A stretch of 32,054 nucleotides of DNA from Candidatus Thorarchaeota archaeon (GCA_018238375.1 JABCTJ010000161.1:1-32054); one strand, 5' to 3'. Positions 1-9,214 are shown, counted from the first letter of the stretch. Translations and numbers: made by a program. The notes: a model not told the origin generated them from the letters alone.

Positions 1-132
1 AGACAGTTTGATGTTGGCAGTCATCGAGGAGGATGTGCGGGCTGCTCGCTTGCAATGAGCAGTGAACCAGACACCAAGTTCAGAGGTTGGGAGCTGACTG
101 AAACAGGAAATAAGGTTGCCAGTGATATGTAA
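1..132 (+). CDS. FeoC-like small Cys-containing winged-helix protein, C-terminal fragment
   Basis: This is the 3' end of a gene cut by the window start: frame 1 is open for 43 codons and ends at TAA 130-132. The visible residues carry a CxxC pair (GCAGCSLA) and a C-terminal stretch ending WELTETGNKVASDM. The same layout occurs in the complete 88-residue protein at 10008-10274 (CVGCHLA, then YSITPKGMRYAKA), so the two are paralogues. Proteins of this kind resemble FeoC, a small winged-helix partner of FeoB that can hold an Fe-S cluster. Lying 67 bases upstream of feoB on the same strand supports an iron-transport role. The N-terminal part is not visible, so the family call rests mainly on the paralogue and the position. 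Confidence 0.6.
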   Translation, partial: RQFDVGSHRGGCAGCSLAMSSEPDTKFRGWELTETGNKVASDM

Positions 133-199
133 TGGCACATGATGGGCATTCAAAGATACAAGAGTGGCGCTAGGAAAATGAAATAGAACAGGTGCAAAC

Positions 200-2029
200 A
201 TGGTGAGACAATCGGGCACAATAGCGACTGTTCAACAAAGAACTGTGACTGTAGCAATCGCAGGACAACCTAACACAGGGAAATCTACTACCTTCAATGG
301 GCTCACCCGAAAGTTTCAACGTGTAGGGAACTGGCCAGGCAAGACTGTTGAAAAGAAAACAGGTACATACACGCGTGGCAACTGCAAGTACTATGTCACG
401 GACTTGCCAGGGACATACACCATGACTGTTCGCACTCCCGAAGAAAAGATCGCGAAGAACTTCATCGTCCAAAATAAGCCAGATATCGTCGTAGTCATGG
501 TGAGCGCAGCCGCGCTGGAGCGCGGATTGTATTTCGCATCCGAGCTTCTCTCGCTACCCACAAGAGTTGTTATTGCTCTCAACATGATGGATGTCGCAGA
601 GAAACGTGGAATCCAGATTGACATTGAACGCCTCGAAGAAGCCCTCAACATGAACGTCGTTCCAATGGTTTCCTCGAAGCACTTGGGACTGGAGGAGTTG
701 AAGCAAGCTGTTGAAGAAGTTGCCAATATGGCAGATTATGCTCCCAACGCGCCGACCATAGATACCAGGTCTGATGCACTATCTCTTGCATCAGAGAGGT
801 ATTCATGGGTTGCGCGAGTCACCACGGATACAATGCAAGAACTGAGAGAAGAACCAGTAAAGAGCAGAGCTCAACGCTTCGATAGGTATGCCACACATCC
901 AGTCACGGGAACGATCATTCTCATCGGGGTCGTTCTTGGTGCGTTTGGAGGTTCTTTCGTTTTCGGTGTCCCGTTAGTAATGAAGATGCTTGAGGTGCCG
1001 GCCCTACTCTCTGGACTTGTGGAACCCGCTCTGACTGGAATCCTGCCTGTTTGGGTTGTCGCCCTGGTTGTTGATGGCATGATTGACGCGTTTGCAGTCG
1101 TACTGGCGTTCCTCTTATTTCTCACCGTCTTTTTTACCATTTGGGCAGTTCTCGATGATGTGGGCTACATGGCCCGGGCGGCCTACCTCACTCACCGGTT
1201 CATGAATGCGGTAGGGCTGCATGGAAAATCATTCATGCCCCTAGCACTATGTGCGGGCTGCAATGTTGCTGGGGCGACAGGAACTCGCATAATAGAGGGC
1301 GAGCGAACTCGTCTCCTAACACTGCTCCTGATTCCCATAATGCCCTGCAAGGCAATCATGATGTTTATGATGTTCCTGAGCCAAGTCTTCTTCCCGGGAC
1401 CAGCAGGCTTTGTCATCTTGATTGGGTTGTATGCGCTCGACATTGCAATCATCGCTCTATCAGGATATTTGCTAAATAGGTTCGTCCTGAAAGGCGAGAA
1501 GACGGGATTCATCCTTGAGCTGCCTGAGTACCAGAAACCTAACAGACTGACAGTCTGGAAGACTGTTCGACACCATACCATGCAATTCCTCAAGAAAGCG
1601 GGACCAGTCATTATGATCATGTCAGTCACAACATGGGCGTTGGCATACTTTCCGTCAGGGGACTTCAACACCAGCTACCTGGCAATGATTGGACAGTACC
1701 TCACTCCCTTCGGAGATCTGATGGGGTGCGACTGGCGATGGATTGTCGCCCTAATCACATCCACGATTCAAAAGGAGAACGCCTTCGCAGTCTTGGCTGT
1801 ACTTTTTGGGGACGATATGATTCCCACAATGCAAGCCTCCCTCTCTCCAGCTGGTGCTCTCGCCTTTATGACGGCATATATGCTATCTATACCCTGCATG
1901 GTAACAATAGCGGCCATTGCCAGTGAGTCCCAATCCTGGAAGTGGGCAGCATTCATTCTGGTCTGGGTGACCTTCTTGTCAATCGTAATAGCGATTCTCA
2001 CATTCCAGGTAGCTAGCTTGTTCATGTAG
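200..2029 (+). CDS. feoB: Ferrous iron transporter FeoB, one-piece, divergent gate motifs
   Basis: A full-length FeoB of 609 residues: a cytosolic GTPase domain followed by a polytopic membrane domain that moves Fe2+ inward. G1 is GQPNTGKS (residues 22-29), then the FeoB-typical NWPGKTVEKKTG (44-55), G3 DLPG (68-71) and G4 NMMD (128-131). The membrane half contains GYMARAAY, LHGKSF and two conserved cysteines, C354 in AGCNVA and C383 in PCKA. In ordinary FeoB, including the second copy at 11873-13201, these sites read GFGCNIP and SCGARLP, so this copy is divergent exactly at the proposed ion path. The 'VVDA' motif after G3 is also changed, to MVSA. The ATG at 200 sits just behind a weak GGTG. 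No FeoA gene is visible on this side; a FeoC-like fragment precedes it. It may be a specialised paralogue or carry another divalent metal (inference). Confidence 0.93.
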   Translation: MVRQSGTIATVQQRTVTVAIAGQPNTGKSTTFNGLTRKFQRVGNWPGKTVEKKTGTYTRGNCKYYVTDLPGTYTMTVRTPEEKIAKNFIVQNKPDIVVVMVSAAALERGLYFASELLSLPTRVVIALNMMDVAEKRGIQIDIERLEEALNMNVVPMVSSKHLGLEELKQAVEEVANMADYAPNAPTIDTRSDALSLASERYSWVARVTTDTMQELREEPVKSRAQRFDRYATHPVTGTIILIGVVLGAFGGSFVFGVPLVMKMLEVPALLSGLVEPALTGILPVWVVALVVDGMIDAFAVVLAFLLFLTVFFTIWAVLDDVGYMARAAYLTHRFMNAVGLHGKSFMPLALCAGCNVAGATGTRIIEGERTRLLTLLLIPIMPCKAIMMFMMFLSQVFFPGPAGFVILIGLYALDIAIIALSGYLLNRFVLKGEKTGFILELPEYQKPNRLTVWKTVRHHTMQFLKKAGPVIMIMSVTTWALAYFPSGDFNTSYLAMIGQYLTPFGDLMGCDWRWIVALITSTIQKENAFAVLAVLFGDDMIPTMQASLSPAGALAFMTAYMLSIPCMVTIAAIASESQSWKWAAFILVWVTFLSIVIAILTFQVASLFM

Positions 2030-2077
2030 TGGATGAAATCCGGGTTAATCGCATTATGAAAAAGGGACGCAGCATGG

Positions 2078-2836
2078 GTGACTAATCGCATGGTAACTAT
2101 TAGAACCATTAATTTGAAAGATACGAATGTTTTCTTATTGCCATGTAATGATGGGTATCTGCTAATCGATACAAGTAGACCTGGAACATACCCTCAATTC
2201 TTAGGGGCGATTAAGGATCTTGGAATTGCTGTAGGCGACATTCGTTATCTATTTCTCACTCATCATCACTGGGATCATGTTGGCTTCATCAATGAGTTAG
2301 TGAATGACCCCAAGTCAGATGTCAAGGTGGTACTACATGAAAAGGAACTCCCCTTTCTTTCACATGAACGAATGAGCAATCTGAGAGGAAGGAATCGCGG
2401 ACTAAAACTTGTCTTGTGGTACGTCCATAATGTCATGAAGACTTGCTACGAACCGTATTTTCCGAAATCAGATGATGTGATTATTAGGACAACGGAATAT
2501 TCCATGAATGATATTGGTATCGATGGCCTTGCGTTACATACACCTGGATGCAGTGAAGGTTCAATCTCACTTATTCTAGAAACCGGAGATTCTTTTGTTG
2601 GCGATGTGGCCATGAAAAGGAGAAGGTTGTTTCTATCGTATCCCGCCCCTAGCTATATTGAAGACCTGCAACAGATTCATGACAGTTGGCGAAATCTGAT
2701 CAGACACGGAGCCCAAGTGATCCATCCATCACACGGAAGCTCCTTTCCAGTTGATAGGTTGCACAAGGAGCTGGAGAAACATGAGTGGAAGGGGTATTTC
2801 TCTGACGTTATTCTCTACATGTACGATGAGATTTGA
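2078..2836 (+). CDS. MBL-fold metallo-hydrolase with a Cys in place of the third-motif His
   Basis: A 252-residue metallo-beta-lactamase-fold hydrolase. The metal motif HHHWDH (62-67) gives the family H-x-H-x-D-H ligands; D176 (VGDVAM) and H219 (HPSHGSSF) supply later ligands. The third motif, normally HTPGH, reads HTPGC with C158 where the zinc-binding His is expected. This may change metal preference or activity. The N-terminus (TINLKDTNVFLLPCNDGYLLIDT) is typical of glyoxalase II/RNase-Z-like hydrolases that act on esters, thioesters or phosphodiesters; the substrate cannot be read from sequence. The start is GTG 2078, behind a GGGA 11 bases upstream; ATG 2090 is an alternative. It follows feoB on the same strand after 48 bases and may be co-transcribed. 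Confidence 0.85.
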   Translation: MTNRMVTIRTINLKDTNVFLLPCNDGYLLIDTSRPGTYPQFLGAIKDLGIAVGDIRYLFLTHHHWDHVGFINELVNDPKSDVKVVLHEKELPFLSHERMSNLRGRNRGLKLVLWYVHNVMKTCYEPYFPKSDDVIIRTTEYSMNDIGIDGLALHTPGCSEGSISLILETGDSFVGDVAMKRRRLFLSYPAPSYIEDLQQIHDSWRNLIRHGAQVIHPSHGSSFPVDRLHKELEKHEWKGYFSDVILYMYDEI

Positions 2837-2875
2837 GCCTGTCTGACAGAAACCCAATCAAGTCATGATATACTA

Positions 2876-3079
2876 CTGGATTCCCTTGGCAGCCGCTCTC
2901 GTCGCCTCCTTGTCACATTCCCTATTGCTCTGGGCCTTCTTATTCTCTTCAACATCTATCTCAGCTTCGTTGGCTACCACCTGAAGACTCAAGCAGAGGG
3001 CGAGAACCTGCTGAGAACATATGAAACTGAAGATAAGGCCCACTATGCGCGAATATGGCAATGCATTCCCCGAATCTAG
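2876..3079 (+). pseudogene. Possible membrane-peptide remnant in the gap after the MBL gene
   Basis: In this otherwise gene-free stretch one plus frame reads 67 residues with a Leu/Ile-rich likely membrane segment (LLVTFPIALGLLILFNIYLS) followed by a charged tail ending ARIWQCIPRI and TAG. There is no ATG, GTG or TTG in frame; only CTG codons could start it, and it runs in frame from the MBL stop codon. It may be a decayed membrane protein, a 3' remnant, or chance. A second frame holds a 39-residue hydrophobic ORF from ATG 2865 without a ribosome-binding site. Confidence 0.2.
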
Positions 3080-3135
3080 TGAATCGCCCAACGAGTTGGA
3101 TCGTGCGCTTCAATATGCTGAAGGAGCGGGTCAAT

Positions 3136-3969
3136 TCACTCCTTAGTCCACCACATGACGACCGCGCAGCATTGTTCCTTATGTTGTTCAGTTCCTTTTT
3201 TTTCATGAATATAGTTCTCAATAGCCTTCATCCTGTTTGCATTGACCTCTATGTGTTTCCCGACTAGAAATGCGATGTGTCTTGCTTCTTGGTCCAAGTT
3301 TCTCTCAATGCTGTATTCCATGGTTTTCACATTTACCAATCTGCCCCACTTTCGTAGAACCAGATAGACAAAGAAGTCGGCGTCTGGCTCTAACTGACCC
3401 CTATAATCTTGCCTCGTGACTTCCGTCCACGCTTCTCTCACCAGGCTATCTCTTCCAGCAGGCTGTATCACCACACAATGTTTCCTAGACGCGTTCTCCA
3501 TTCTTCTCAAATGCTCCTCAAGATCTTTCACTTGCCAAAGGAAATGAGAACAGACCACGAGATCAAACCGGTCTTTCAACTCGGAATCGCTAAGTTCCTC
3601 CCACCTCTTATTCACGACTTCGATGTTGGTGAGTTGGTGCTCTTTCATGTTCTTGGCCAAGTAGCTTGCAGCAAGCTCCGAGCACTCAACAGCAATTACC
3701 TTTTTGACATTCTTAGCCAAAGGTATTGTCAATGTTCCGGGTCCGGGGCCTATCTCCAAGGTTTCATGGTTTTCCTTTAATATTACTTTCAAGACTTTTA
3801 CTGCTTTTCGTCCATATTCGTAATTGCTGGACTTGAGTACTTGGAACTGGTCGTGCATAACTCTCTCATTGAACTCTGAATCGAATGTCACCTTCGATGG
3901 TCTCATTCTTTCTTTTCGCATTGCATTCCACGAATTCTTCCAATGTAAGTTGGATTCGTTGTTCGTCAT
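3136..3969 (-). CDS. Class I SAM-dependent methyltransferase
   Basis: A Rossmann-fold methyltransferase of about 277 residues. Motif I is LEIGPGPGTLTIPLA, followed by the acidic ribose-binding strand end VIAVECSE and a FDLVVCSHFLWQV strand (motif IV region). The fold is shared with small-molecule, protein and rRNA methyltransferases; the substrate is not evident. The open frame extends upstream to a TTG at 4020, but ATG 3969 gives a more natural N-terminus (MTNNESN) and is preferred; no strong ribosome-binding site precedes it. It lies downstream of the MFS/ABC/ABC genes on the same strand after a 154-base gap, so it could act on the compound moved by those transporters (inference). Confidence 0.8.
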   Translation of the reverse strand: MTNNESNLHWKNSWNAMRKERMRPSKVTFDSEFNERVMHDQFQVLKSSNYEYGRKAVKVLKVILKENHETLEIGPGPGTLTIPLAKNVKKVIAVECSELAASYLAKNMKEHQLTNIEVVNKRWEELSDSELKDRFDLVVCSHFLWQVKDLEEHLRRMENASRKHCVVIQPAGRDSLVREAWTEVTRQDYRGQLEPDADFFVYLVLRKWGRLVNVKTMEYSIERNLDQEARHIAFLVGKHIEVNANRMKAIENYIHEKKGTEQHKEQCCAVVMWWTKE

Positions 3970-4123
3970 CTTGAGGTTTCCCTGTTTATGTTGCGCTTGG
4001 CATCTTACACGCAGCAGCAAGTGACTAGCCTTTTACTTCCGATTCTGGCAATCTTTTCGATGCGATGGTTCAGCCGCACTAGATATCATTCCTGATGATC
4101 GCAGTCGTCTACTCCTACCTCAT

Positions 4124-5908
4124 CTATGGCGCTCTTTGAATAGGCGTCAGATTGGGACGATTCTTGCGATCAGGCTGGATTTTCTGACATTGGCCTTTAT
4201 TGAGGAGATAGATGTTGTCAACATTGGCAATAGGTGAAAGCCGGTGAGTGACGATAATAACGGTTCTATCTTTGGCGATATTGTTCAGTGTTTCTTGCAC
4301 AACATTCTCACTCAGAGCATCCAGGTACGATGTCGGCTCGTCCAAGATTAGAATGGGCGTGTCTTTCAGAAGAGCTCTACTGATGATAATCCGCTGTCGC
4401 TCTCCGCCTGAGAGCTTATCACCCAGCTCGCCAATAGACGTGTCATAGCCTTTTGGCAGTGTTTCGATGAAGTCGTGAATGTTAGCGTTCATGGCGCATT
4501 TGACAATCTCTTTCATTGTCGCATTTGGGTTGCCTATGGCAATGTTCTCTTTGATAGTGGCATCGAACAAGTGTGAATCGTGAGAAACGACTGCAATGAG
4601 ACTCTGGAGAGTTTCCAAGCACATCTCTTTAACGTTCATGCCACCAATTGCAATCAGACCGGAGTTTACATCCCAGAATCGAAGGAGTAGTCGCAGTACG
4701 GTGCTTTTCCCACATCCACTTTCACCAATAATGGCTATCGAAGTAGCCGGAGGAACATCCAAATTGAATCTACTCAAGATAGCGGGACTATTGCTCGAAT
4801 ACGCGAATTCCACGTCCTTGAACTCTATCCCAAAACTAGCGGGGGGTTGATGAGAGCACTCGGGAGAGTCTGTCACCTCGGGCTCTTCATCCATTATTTT
4901 AAACAGGCGTTCCGCAGCGGCGAATGTCAGGGTCAAGTGATGCGCAACACCACCGACTGCTGATACAGGACCGAATGAACTTATTGCAATTGCAGCAACG
5001 ACAATCAGTTCCTGAGCATTTAGGTAGCCATCAGAAAAGGCCTGCGCTGCAAAGGCAATAAAGATGATATCAGCAATGAGAACAGTCACGCTGATCAGCC
5101 CTTGCAGTATGCCTTCGTAGGACACATGTTGCCCCATTAGCTTGTTTAGGAATCGACCTCTTTTGGCAATCTCTTCTCTTCTCGTAGGGCCTTGATTGAA
5201 TAGCAGGATTGTTTCTAGTCCTTGCAGCGAATCTGTGAGGTGTGCGTGGGTTTCTCCTAATGTGTTTCGAACCCTCTGTCCATGATGCCTGACGACTCGT
5301 TCCCATGCAAATGGGACTCCGATGCCTAGAAAAACGTAGAACGGTAGCAGAACAAAAGGCAAGATAGTCCACCTTGCCGCCAGGAAAACGAGTACTAGCC
5401 CTGAAACAATGGCTGCAATGGAAACAGGAGATATCGTATGAGCGAAAAAGACTTCGATCAGTTCTATGTCTCCACCGACGGTTGATGTTATGTCACCGCT
5501 GCGCTTGTTCATGAGCTTGGCAGGCGCAAGCGGCTCTAGATGCCCGTAGAGTTTTGTTCGCAAATGAGCAAGTAGTCGAAAAGCTACGTCATGGTTCTTG
5601 GTTTGTTCAGCATAGGAACATACAGCTTTGACTATGGCCAAGATGAAAAGGAAGCTAATGTGGAGTGGAGTCGGAAATTGAGCTTCTGGAAGGATGACCA
5701 AAGAAATTAGGTACGCCCCCCATGCTACCAATGCGATATTGGAGAGATGATTCAATACACCAAGAGCGATGGCAATTGACATAGAACGACGCAGGCCACT
5801 TACCATTCGAAGAAGTCTAACAACTATTGTCACTCGTGACATACTTGTTTCTTCGTTTTCCGTGGTTCTAACAACAGTATTTCGGCGAACCATGGCATCA
5901 TCTCTCAT
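4124..5908 (-). CDS. Exporter-fold ABC half-transporter (permease-ATPase fusion), CydC/YbtQ-like
   Basis: A 594-residue half-transporter with an N-terminal six-helix type IV ABC domain (about residues 40-340) and a C-terminal ATPase. Walker A is GESGCGKS (395-402), the signature is canonical LSGGE (499-503), Walker B is ILILDE (519-524) with the catalytic Glu, and the H-loop is H555. The membrane-domain stretch LTDSLQGLETILLFNQG recalls CydC/CydD and the siderophore-importing YbtPQ/IrtAB group. The ATG at 5908 has a clear GGAGAG upstream that overlaps the end of the preceding ABC gene, 15 bases away, so the two are co-translated and probably form a heterodimer. Substrate candidates are thiols, a metallophore or a peptide; the iron-box-like site upstream of the operon favours a metal-related role. 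Confidence 0.9.
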   Translation of the reverse strand: MRDDAMVRRNTVVRTTENEETSMSRVTIVVRLLRMVSGLRRSMSIAIALGVLNHLSNIALVAWGAYLISLVILPEAQFPTPLHISFLFILAIVKAVCSYAEQTKNHDVAFRLLAHLRTKLYGHLEPLAPAKLMNKRSGDITSTVGGDIELIEVFFAHTISPVSIAAIVSGLVLVFLAARWTILPFVLLPFYVFLGIGVPFAWERVVRHHGQRVRNTLGETHAHLTDSLQGLETILLFNQGPTRREEIAKRGRFLNKLMGQHVSYEGILQGLISVTVLIADIIFIAFAAQAFSDGYLNAQELIVVAAIAISSFGPVSAVGGVAHHLTLTFAAAERLFKIMDEEPEVTDSPECSHQPPASFGIEFKDVEFAYSSNSPAILSRFNLDVPPATSIAIIGESGCGKSTVLRLLLRFWDVNSGLIAIGGMNVKEMCLETLQSLIAVVSHDSHLFDATIKENIAIGNPNATMKEIVKCAMNANIHDFIETLPKGYDTSIGELGDKLSGGERQRIIISRALLKDTPILILDEPTSYLDALSENVVQETLNNIAKDRTVIIVTHRLSPIANVDNIYLLNKGQCQKIQPDRKNRPNLTPIQRAP

Positions 5909-5923
5909 CTTTATTTCTCTCCA

Positions 5924-7690
5924 CTATCCTGCAACAACTAAGCGCGCTCCCGATGCACGTTCCACCACTGTGTGGTCACGGAACAGCTCGGCATAAGCGC
6001 CCTCCTTCTTCATTAGCTCATCATGAGTTCCCTGTTCGACAATAATACCCTTGTCAATCAGAGCAATCATATCCGCTCTCCTAACTGTGCTTAGCCTGTG
6101 CGAAATGAGAATCGTAGTCTTGTGTTCTGCAATCGACTCTAGAGTCCGCATAATCTTCTCTTCGTTATCGGCGTCAACATTCGATGTTGGCTCATCTAAA
6201 ATGAGTATACGGGTATTCTTCAATAATGCTCTAGCGATGGCGACTCTCTGAATCTGCCCGCTAGAGATGTTTTTGGCTTTTTCAACAAGTGACGAGTCGA
6301 GCCCCTCTGGAAGGGATTTCACGAAATCGACAATTCCTGCCTGCTCACACGCCCAATACAACTCATCATCAGTTGCGTCAGGTTTTGCTATGAGCAAGTT
6401 CTCACGAATTGACCCGTGAAATAGGTATGATCTTTGTGATATCACTGAAATCTCTCTTCGGATATCTTTGGGGCATAGAGTCTGCAAGTCAAAGGATCCT
6501 ATCCATATCTGGCCGGACTTCGGATCATGGAGTCGCGTGATGAGATCAGCGATTGTGGTCTTCCCCGAGCCACTCTTTCCAACAATGGCAGTGATTTGAC
6601 CTGTCTTAGCCTTCAGATTTATCCCTCTCAGTGCAAAGACAGCATCGTCCTCATAGGAGAATTCCACATTCTTGAACTCGATGTCCAGATTGGGACCAAA
6701 CTCGAAGTCCTTACATTCTCCAAGCTCATTGCGTCTTGGTTTTTGATTGAGGATTTCAGAGATAGAATTGAAGGCTGACATACCGTTTACAGCGAAGTGG
6801 AAGTAGGACCCCAATTGTCTGAAGGGCCTGAAGAACTCGTAGGATACAAACAGAACAAGCAGTGCTACTTGAAGCCCGATCAGACCTGCGTGAAGATGGG
6901 AGATGGCTAACATAATCCCCAGAGCAGTCCCTAGCATGGCAACAAGGTCCATTACCAGAATGGATGAAAGGTTGGCATATAGCAATCTCATTGTCTTGTC
7001 ACGGAAATCCCAGCTTCGCCTCGAGATCTCTTCGATTCTGTTTCCTGTCTGGCCGAACAGCTTCAGTGTTGTCAGACCTTGAAGGGAGTCCAAGTAGTAG
7101 GCGTTTAGGTCCTCATAGGTGCTCCAGTGCATTCTCGCTGTTCGCCGCACCCATACCTGAACAATTCCTATGCTGATTGGGATTAGCGGGATGGTGAGAA
7201 TGAGTATCAGAGCAATGGAATAGCTGAATTGAGCGATATAGAAGAACAGAATCATCGGGCTCAAAATACTAATGAAAATCTGTGGAAAGAAACGCCCGTA
7301 GAAGACCTCTAACGATTCGACTCCCTCCACGATGGTAGTCACGATTCCGCCTGTTCTCTTGTCATCCCTGTATCCAAGTTCTAGTTCAAGTATCTTCGAG
7401 TAGATTTGGTCGCGAATTTCAATCTTGATTTTAGAAGAAATATTGGCGACTGCCTTGCTAGATGTCCACAAGAGGAAGAATCTAGTAGCCAATGCGAATG
7501 CCATGATGATCATGGTGTCGAAGAACAGTTCTTGAGTCAGTGACTCCGAGATTGCCACCATTATGAGATAGGTGACGCGGTCAATTATCGCAACTGTTGT
7601 GATGAGCGTTCCCAAGTCTGAGAGTATCTTCGTCCACATCCACCTTGCAGAGAGTTTCCCAAATGAGAAGAGCCCATGCTTCATCCTCAT
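5924..7690 (-). CDS. Exporter-fold ABC half-transporter with degenerate signature, CydD/YbtP-like
   Basis: The partner half-transporter, 588 residues from ATG 7690, which has GGAGG nine bases upstream; a GTG at 7708 would extend it by six residues. The membrane domain carries YYLDSLQGL (198-206) and YEFFRPFRQLGSYFH, typical of CydD-like subunits. The ATPase has Walker A GKSGSGKT (371-378), Walker B ILILDE and the ISHRLS H-loop, but the signature is ISSGQ (475-479) instead of LSGGQ. With the canonical LSGGE in the neighbour, this predicts one consensus and one weakened ATP site, as in asymmetric heterodimeric exporters. It starts 22 bases after the MFS gene. Confidence 0.9.
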   Translation of the reverse strand: MRMKHGLFSFGKLSARWMWTKILSDLGTLITTVAIIDRVTYLIMVAISESLTQELFFDTMIIMAFALATRFFLLWTSSKAVANISSKIKIEIRDQIYSKILELELGYRDDKRTGGIVTTIVEGVESLEVFYGRFFPQIFISILSPMILFFYIAQFSYSIALILILTIPLIPISIGIVQVWVRRTARMHWSTYEDLNAYYLDSLQGLTTLKLFGQTGNRIEEISRRSWDFRDKTMRLLYANLSSILVMDLVAMLGTALGIMLAISHLHAGLIGLQVALLVLFVSYEFFRPFRQLGSYFHFAVNGMSAFNSISEILNQKPRRNELGECKDFEFGPNLDIEFKNVEFSYEDDAVFALRGINLKAKTGQITAIVGKSGSGKTTIADLITRLHDPKSGQIWIGSFDLQTLCPKDIRREISVISQRSYLFHGSIRENLLIAKPDATDDELYWACEQAGIVDFVKSLPEGLDSSLVEKAKNISSGQIQRVAIARALLKNTRILILDEPTSNVDADNEEKIMRTLESIAEHKTTILISHRLSTVRRADMIALIDKGIIVEQGTHDELMKKEGAYAELFRDHTVVERASGARLVVAG

Positions 7691-7712
7691 AACCACTCGC
7701 CTCCGCACTCTA

Positions 7713-8951
7713 CTATGATATCATAAGCTCAGAATGAGTCTGCTTACGAAATCTCCGAATAATAATCACATTGAGAATCAATGAAACCAGTTCAATTAGG
7801 CCCGCAACGAGGAATGCTATCACAAGATTGCCGTATGCCCAAAATAATCCCCCAACGACGGGTCCCACTATCATTCCGATATTGCCCATAAAGTTGAAGA
7901 AACCCATTCCCATAGCATGATCTTTCTTATCAACAGAATCACCAACCATTGCCATTGACGGAGGGGAGGTGACACCCGAGAAAACCCCCAGGATGAAGAG
8001 CAGTACAACAAGTACTCCAAAGCCCATTTGTCCGAAGTATCCAACAACACACAGAACAACTCCGTAGGCAAAGCTTCCAAGAACCAGTAGCTTGTATCGA
8101 CCAATTCTGTCAGATAGCTTGCCCACCGGATACTGTAAGGCGATAAAAGGTAATGCGAAGATTCCCATCGCCATACCTCTCATAGATGGCCCCAGACCAA
8201 GAGTGACTACTATAAAGTAGGGGAGAATGAATATGATGAATCCCATATGCAGGCGGTCCACGAAGTTGAAGAGACCGGGGACGATTATCTTCGGGTTCTG
8301 CTGTACAACTCTCAGGCTATCTTTCAGAACAGGGTTCTTTGAGAGCTCTTGAGGCTCTCTCAATAGCGACATACTCAGAATAAATACCAGTGCGCTTAGT
8401 GCCGCTGCAACGTAGTACGGCATGAAGACACTCACTTCGGAGATGAGTCCACCAAGCATGGGGCCTAATCCCATGGCAAGTGCTAGGAAGAAGCCGTAGA
8501 TTCCCATGTTCCGGCCTCGATTCTTGGATGAAGACAGATCCAGAATCAGAGTCATGAGTGTCTGCCAAGCCATGACTATGAATGCACCCTGAGCGAATCT
8601 AAAGGCTAACAGAATAGGGTAGACCAAGGTCGCAGTCATTAGTATGTAGAATAAGCTAGCACCTAGTGTCCCAATAGCGATGAATATTCTTCGTTTCCCT
8701 ACCCTGTTGGATACTATACCTGTGGTGATTCCGAAGACGAGATAGGCAACATAGAGCACAGTGTCGAAATAGGACACATCAAGCTCGGATAGCCCCGGAA
8801 ACCTCGCGAAAATGAACTCTGGTTGATTAGCATGTAGGATAGAGGCTGAAGTGATTGTTAGCAAGGTCAGCAACCCTAGAACAAGTACCTGCGAAATATT
8901 GTTCTCTTGAGTCGGGGTTTCAGTAACTGTTGCATGTGATTGCTCTACCAT
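7713..8951 (-). CDS. MFS transporter
   Basis: A 412-residue major-facilitator protein with about 12 hydrophobic segments. The motif-A-like loops GIVSNRVGKRR and PVGKLSDRIGRYK lie after TM2 and TM8, as expected for the family. ATG 8951 is chosen because GGAGAA lies about ten bases upstream; a TTG at 8972 is possible but less likely. It is the first gene of a run MFS, ABC, ABC and perhaps methyltransferase. In Yersinia, the MFS protein YbtX is encoded next to the exporter-fold siderophore importer YbtPQ, a close parallel. A candidate iron-regulator operator lies about 120 bases upstream (9069-9084). A drug or metabolite exporter is an alternative. Confidence 0.88.
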   Translation of the reverse strand: MVEQSHATVTETPTQENNISQVLVLGLLTLLTITSASILHANQPEFIFARFPGLSELDVSYFDTVLYVAYLVFGITTGIVSNRVGKRRIFIAIGTLGASLFYILMTATLVYPILLAFRFAQGAFIVMAWQTLMTLILDLSSSKNRGRNMGIYGFFLALAMGLGPMLGGLISEVSVFMPYYVAAALSALVFILSMSLLREPQELSKNPVLKDSLRVVQQNPKIIVPGLFNFVDRLHMGFIIFILPYFIVVTLGLGPSMRGMAMGIFALPFIALQYPVGKLSDRIGRYKLLVLGSFAYGVVLCVVGYFGQMGFGVLVVLLFILGVFSGVTSPPSMAMVGDSVDKKDHAMGMGFFNFMGNIGMIVGPVVGGLFWAYGNLVIAFLVAGLIELVSLILNVIIIRRFRKQTHSELMIS

Positions 8952-9042
8952 TTGTATCACTTCTCCGGACAAGAACTCAATGACTCGGGCTCAGGTTGTT
9001 CCAGATGAGCTTGCGGTGTCCGATTTGGAATTGGAAGCCTAC

Positions 9043-9052
9043 AAATATAGTT
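9043..9052 (-). promoter_or_regulatory. Putative TATA box for the MFS/ABC operon
   Basis: On the minus strand this reads AAACTATATTTG, about 95 bases before the MFS start codon and next to the iron-box-like repeat at 9069-9084. It is the best AT-rich promoter candidate in this 260-base gap. Confidence 0.4.
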
Positions 9053-9068
9053 TTGGTTTACTACAAAA

Positions 9069-9084
9069 TTTAGTACGGCCTAAC
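9069..9084. promoter_or_regulatory. Candidate DtxR-family iron-regulator operator (site A)
   Basis: TTTAG-TACGGC-CTAAC is an imperfect inverted repeat with a 6-base spacer. With its flank it reads TTAGTACGGCCTAACTTAA, matching 14 of 19 positions of the DtxR/IdeR consensus TTAGGTTAGSCTAACCTAA as I remember it. The same core recurs at 10723-10738 in front of the FeoA-like gene. It lies upstream of the MFS/ABC operon. Confidence 0.55.
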
Positions 9085-9214
9085 TTAAGCTAATAAGTGC
9101 AGTTCACCTGAACGCAGCTTTCTTGCACGGATAGTGGCTTCAAGTTATCCCGTATTCACAAGACTCCTACAGGAAACAACCTGGTCAATACTGAGATGTC
9201 CAGGAGCCCCTGGC

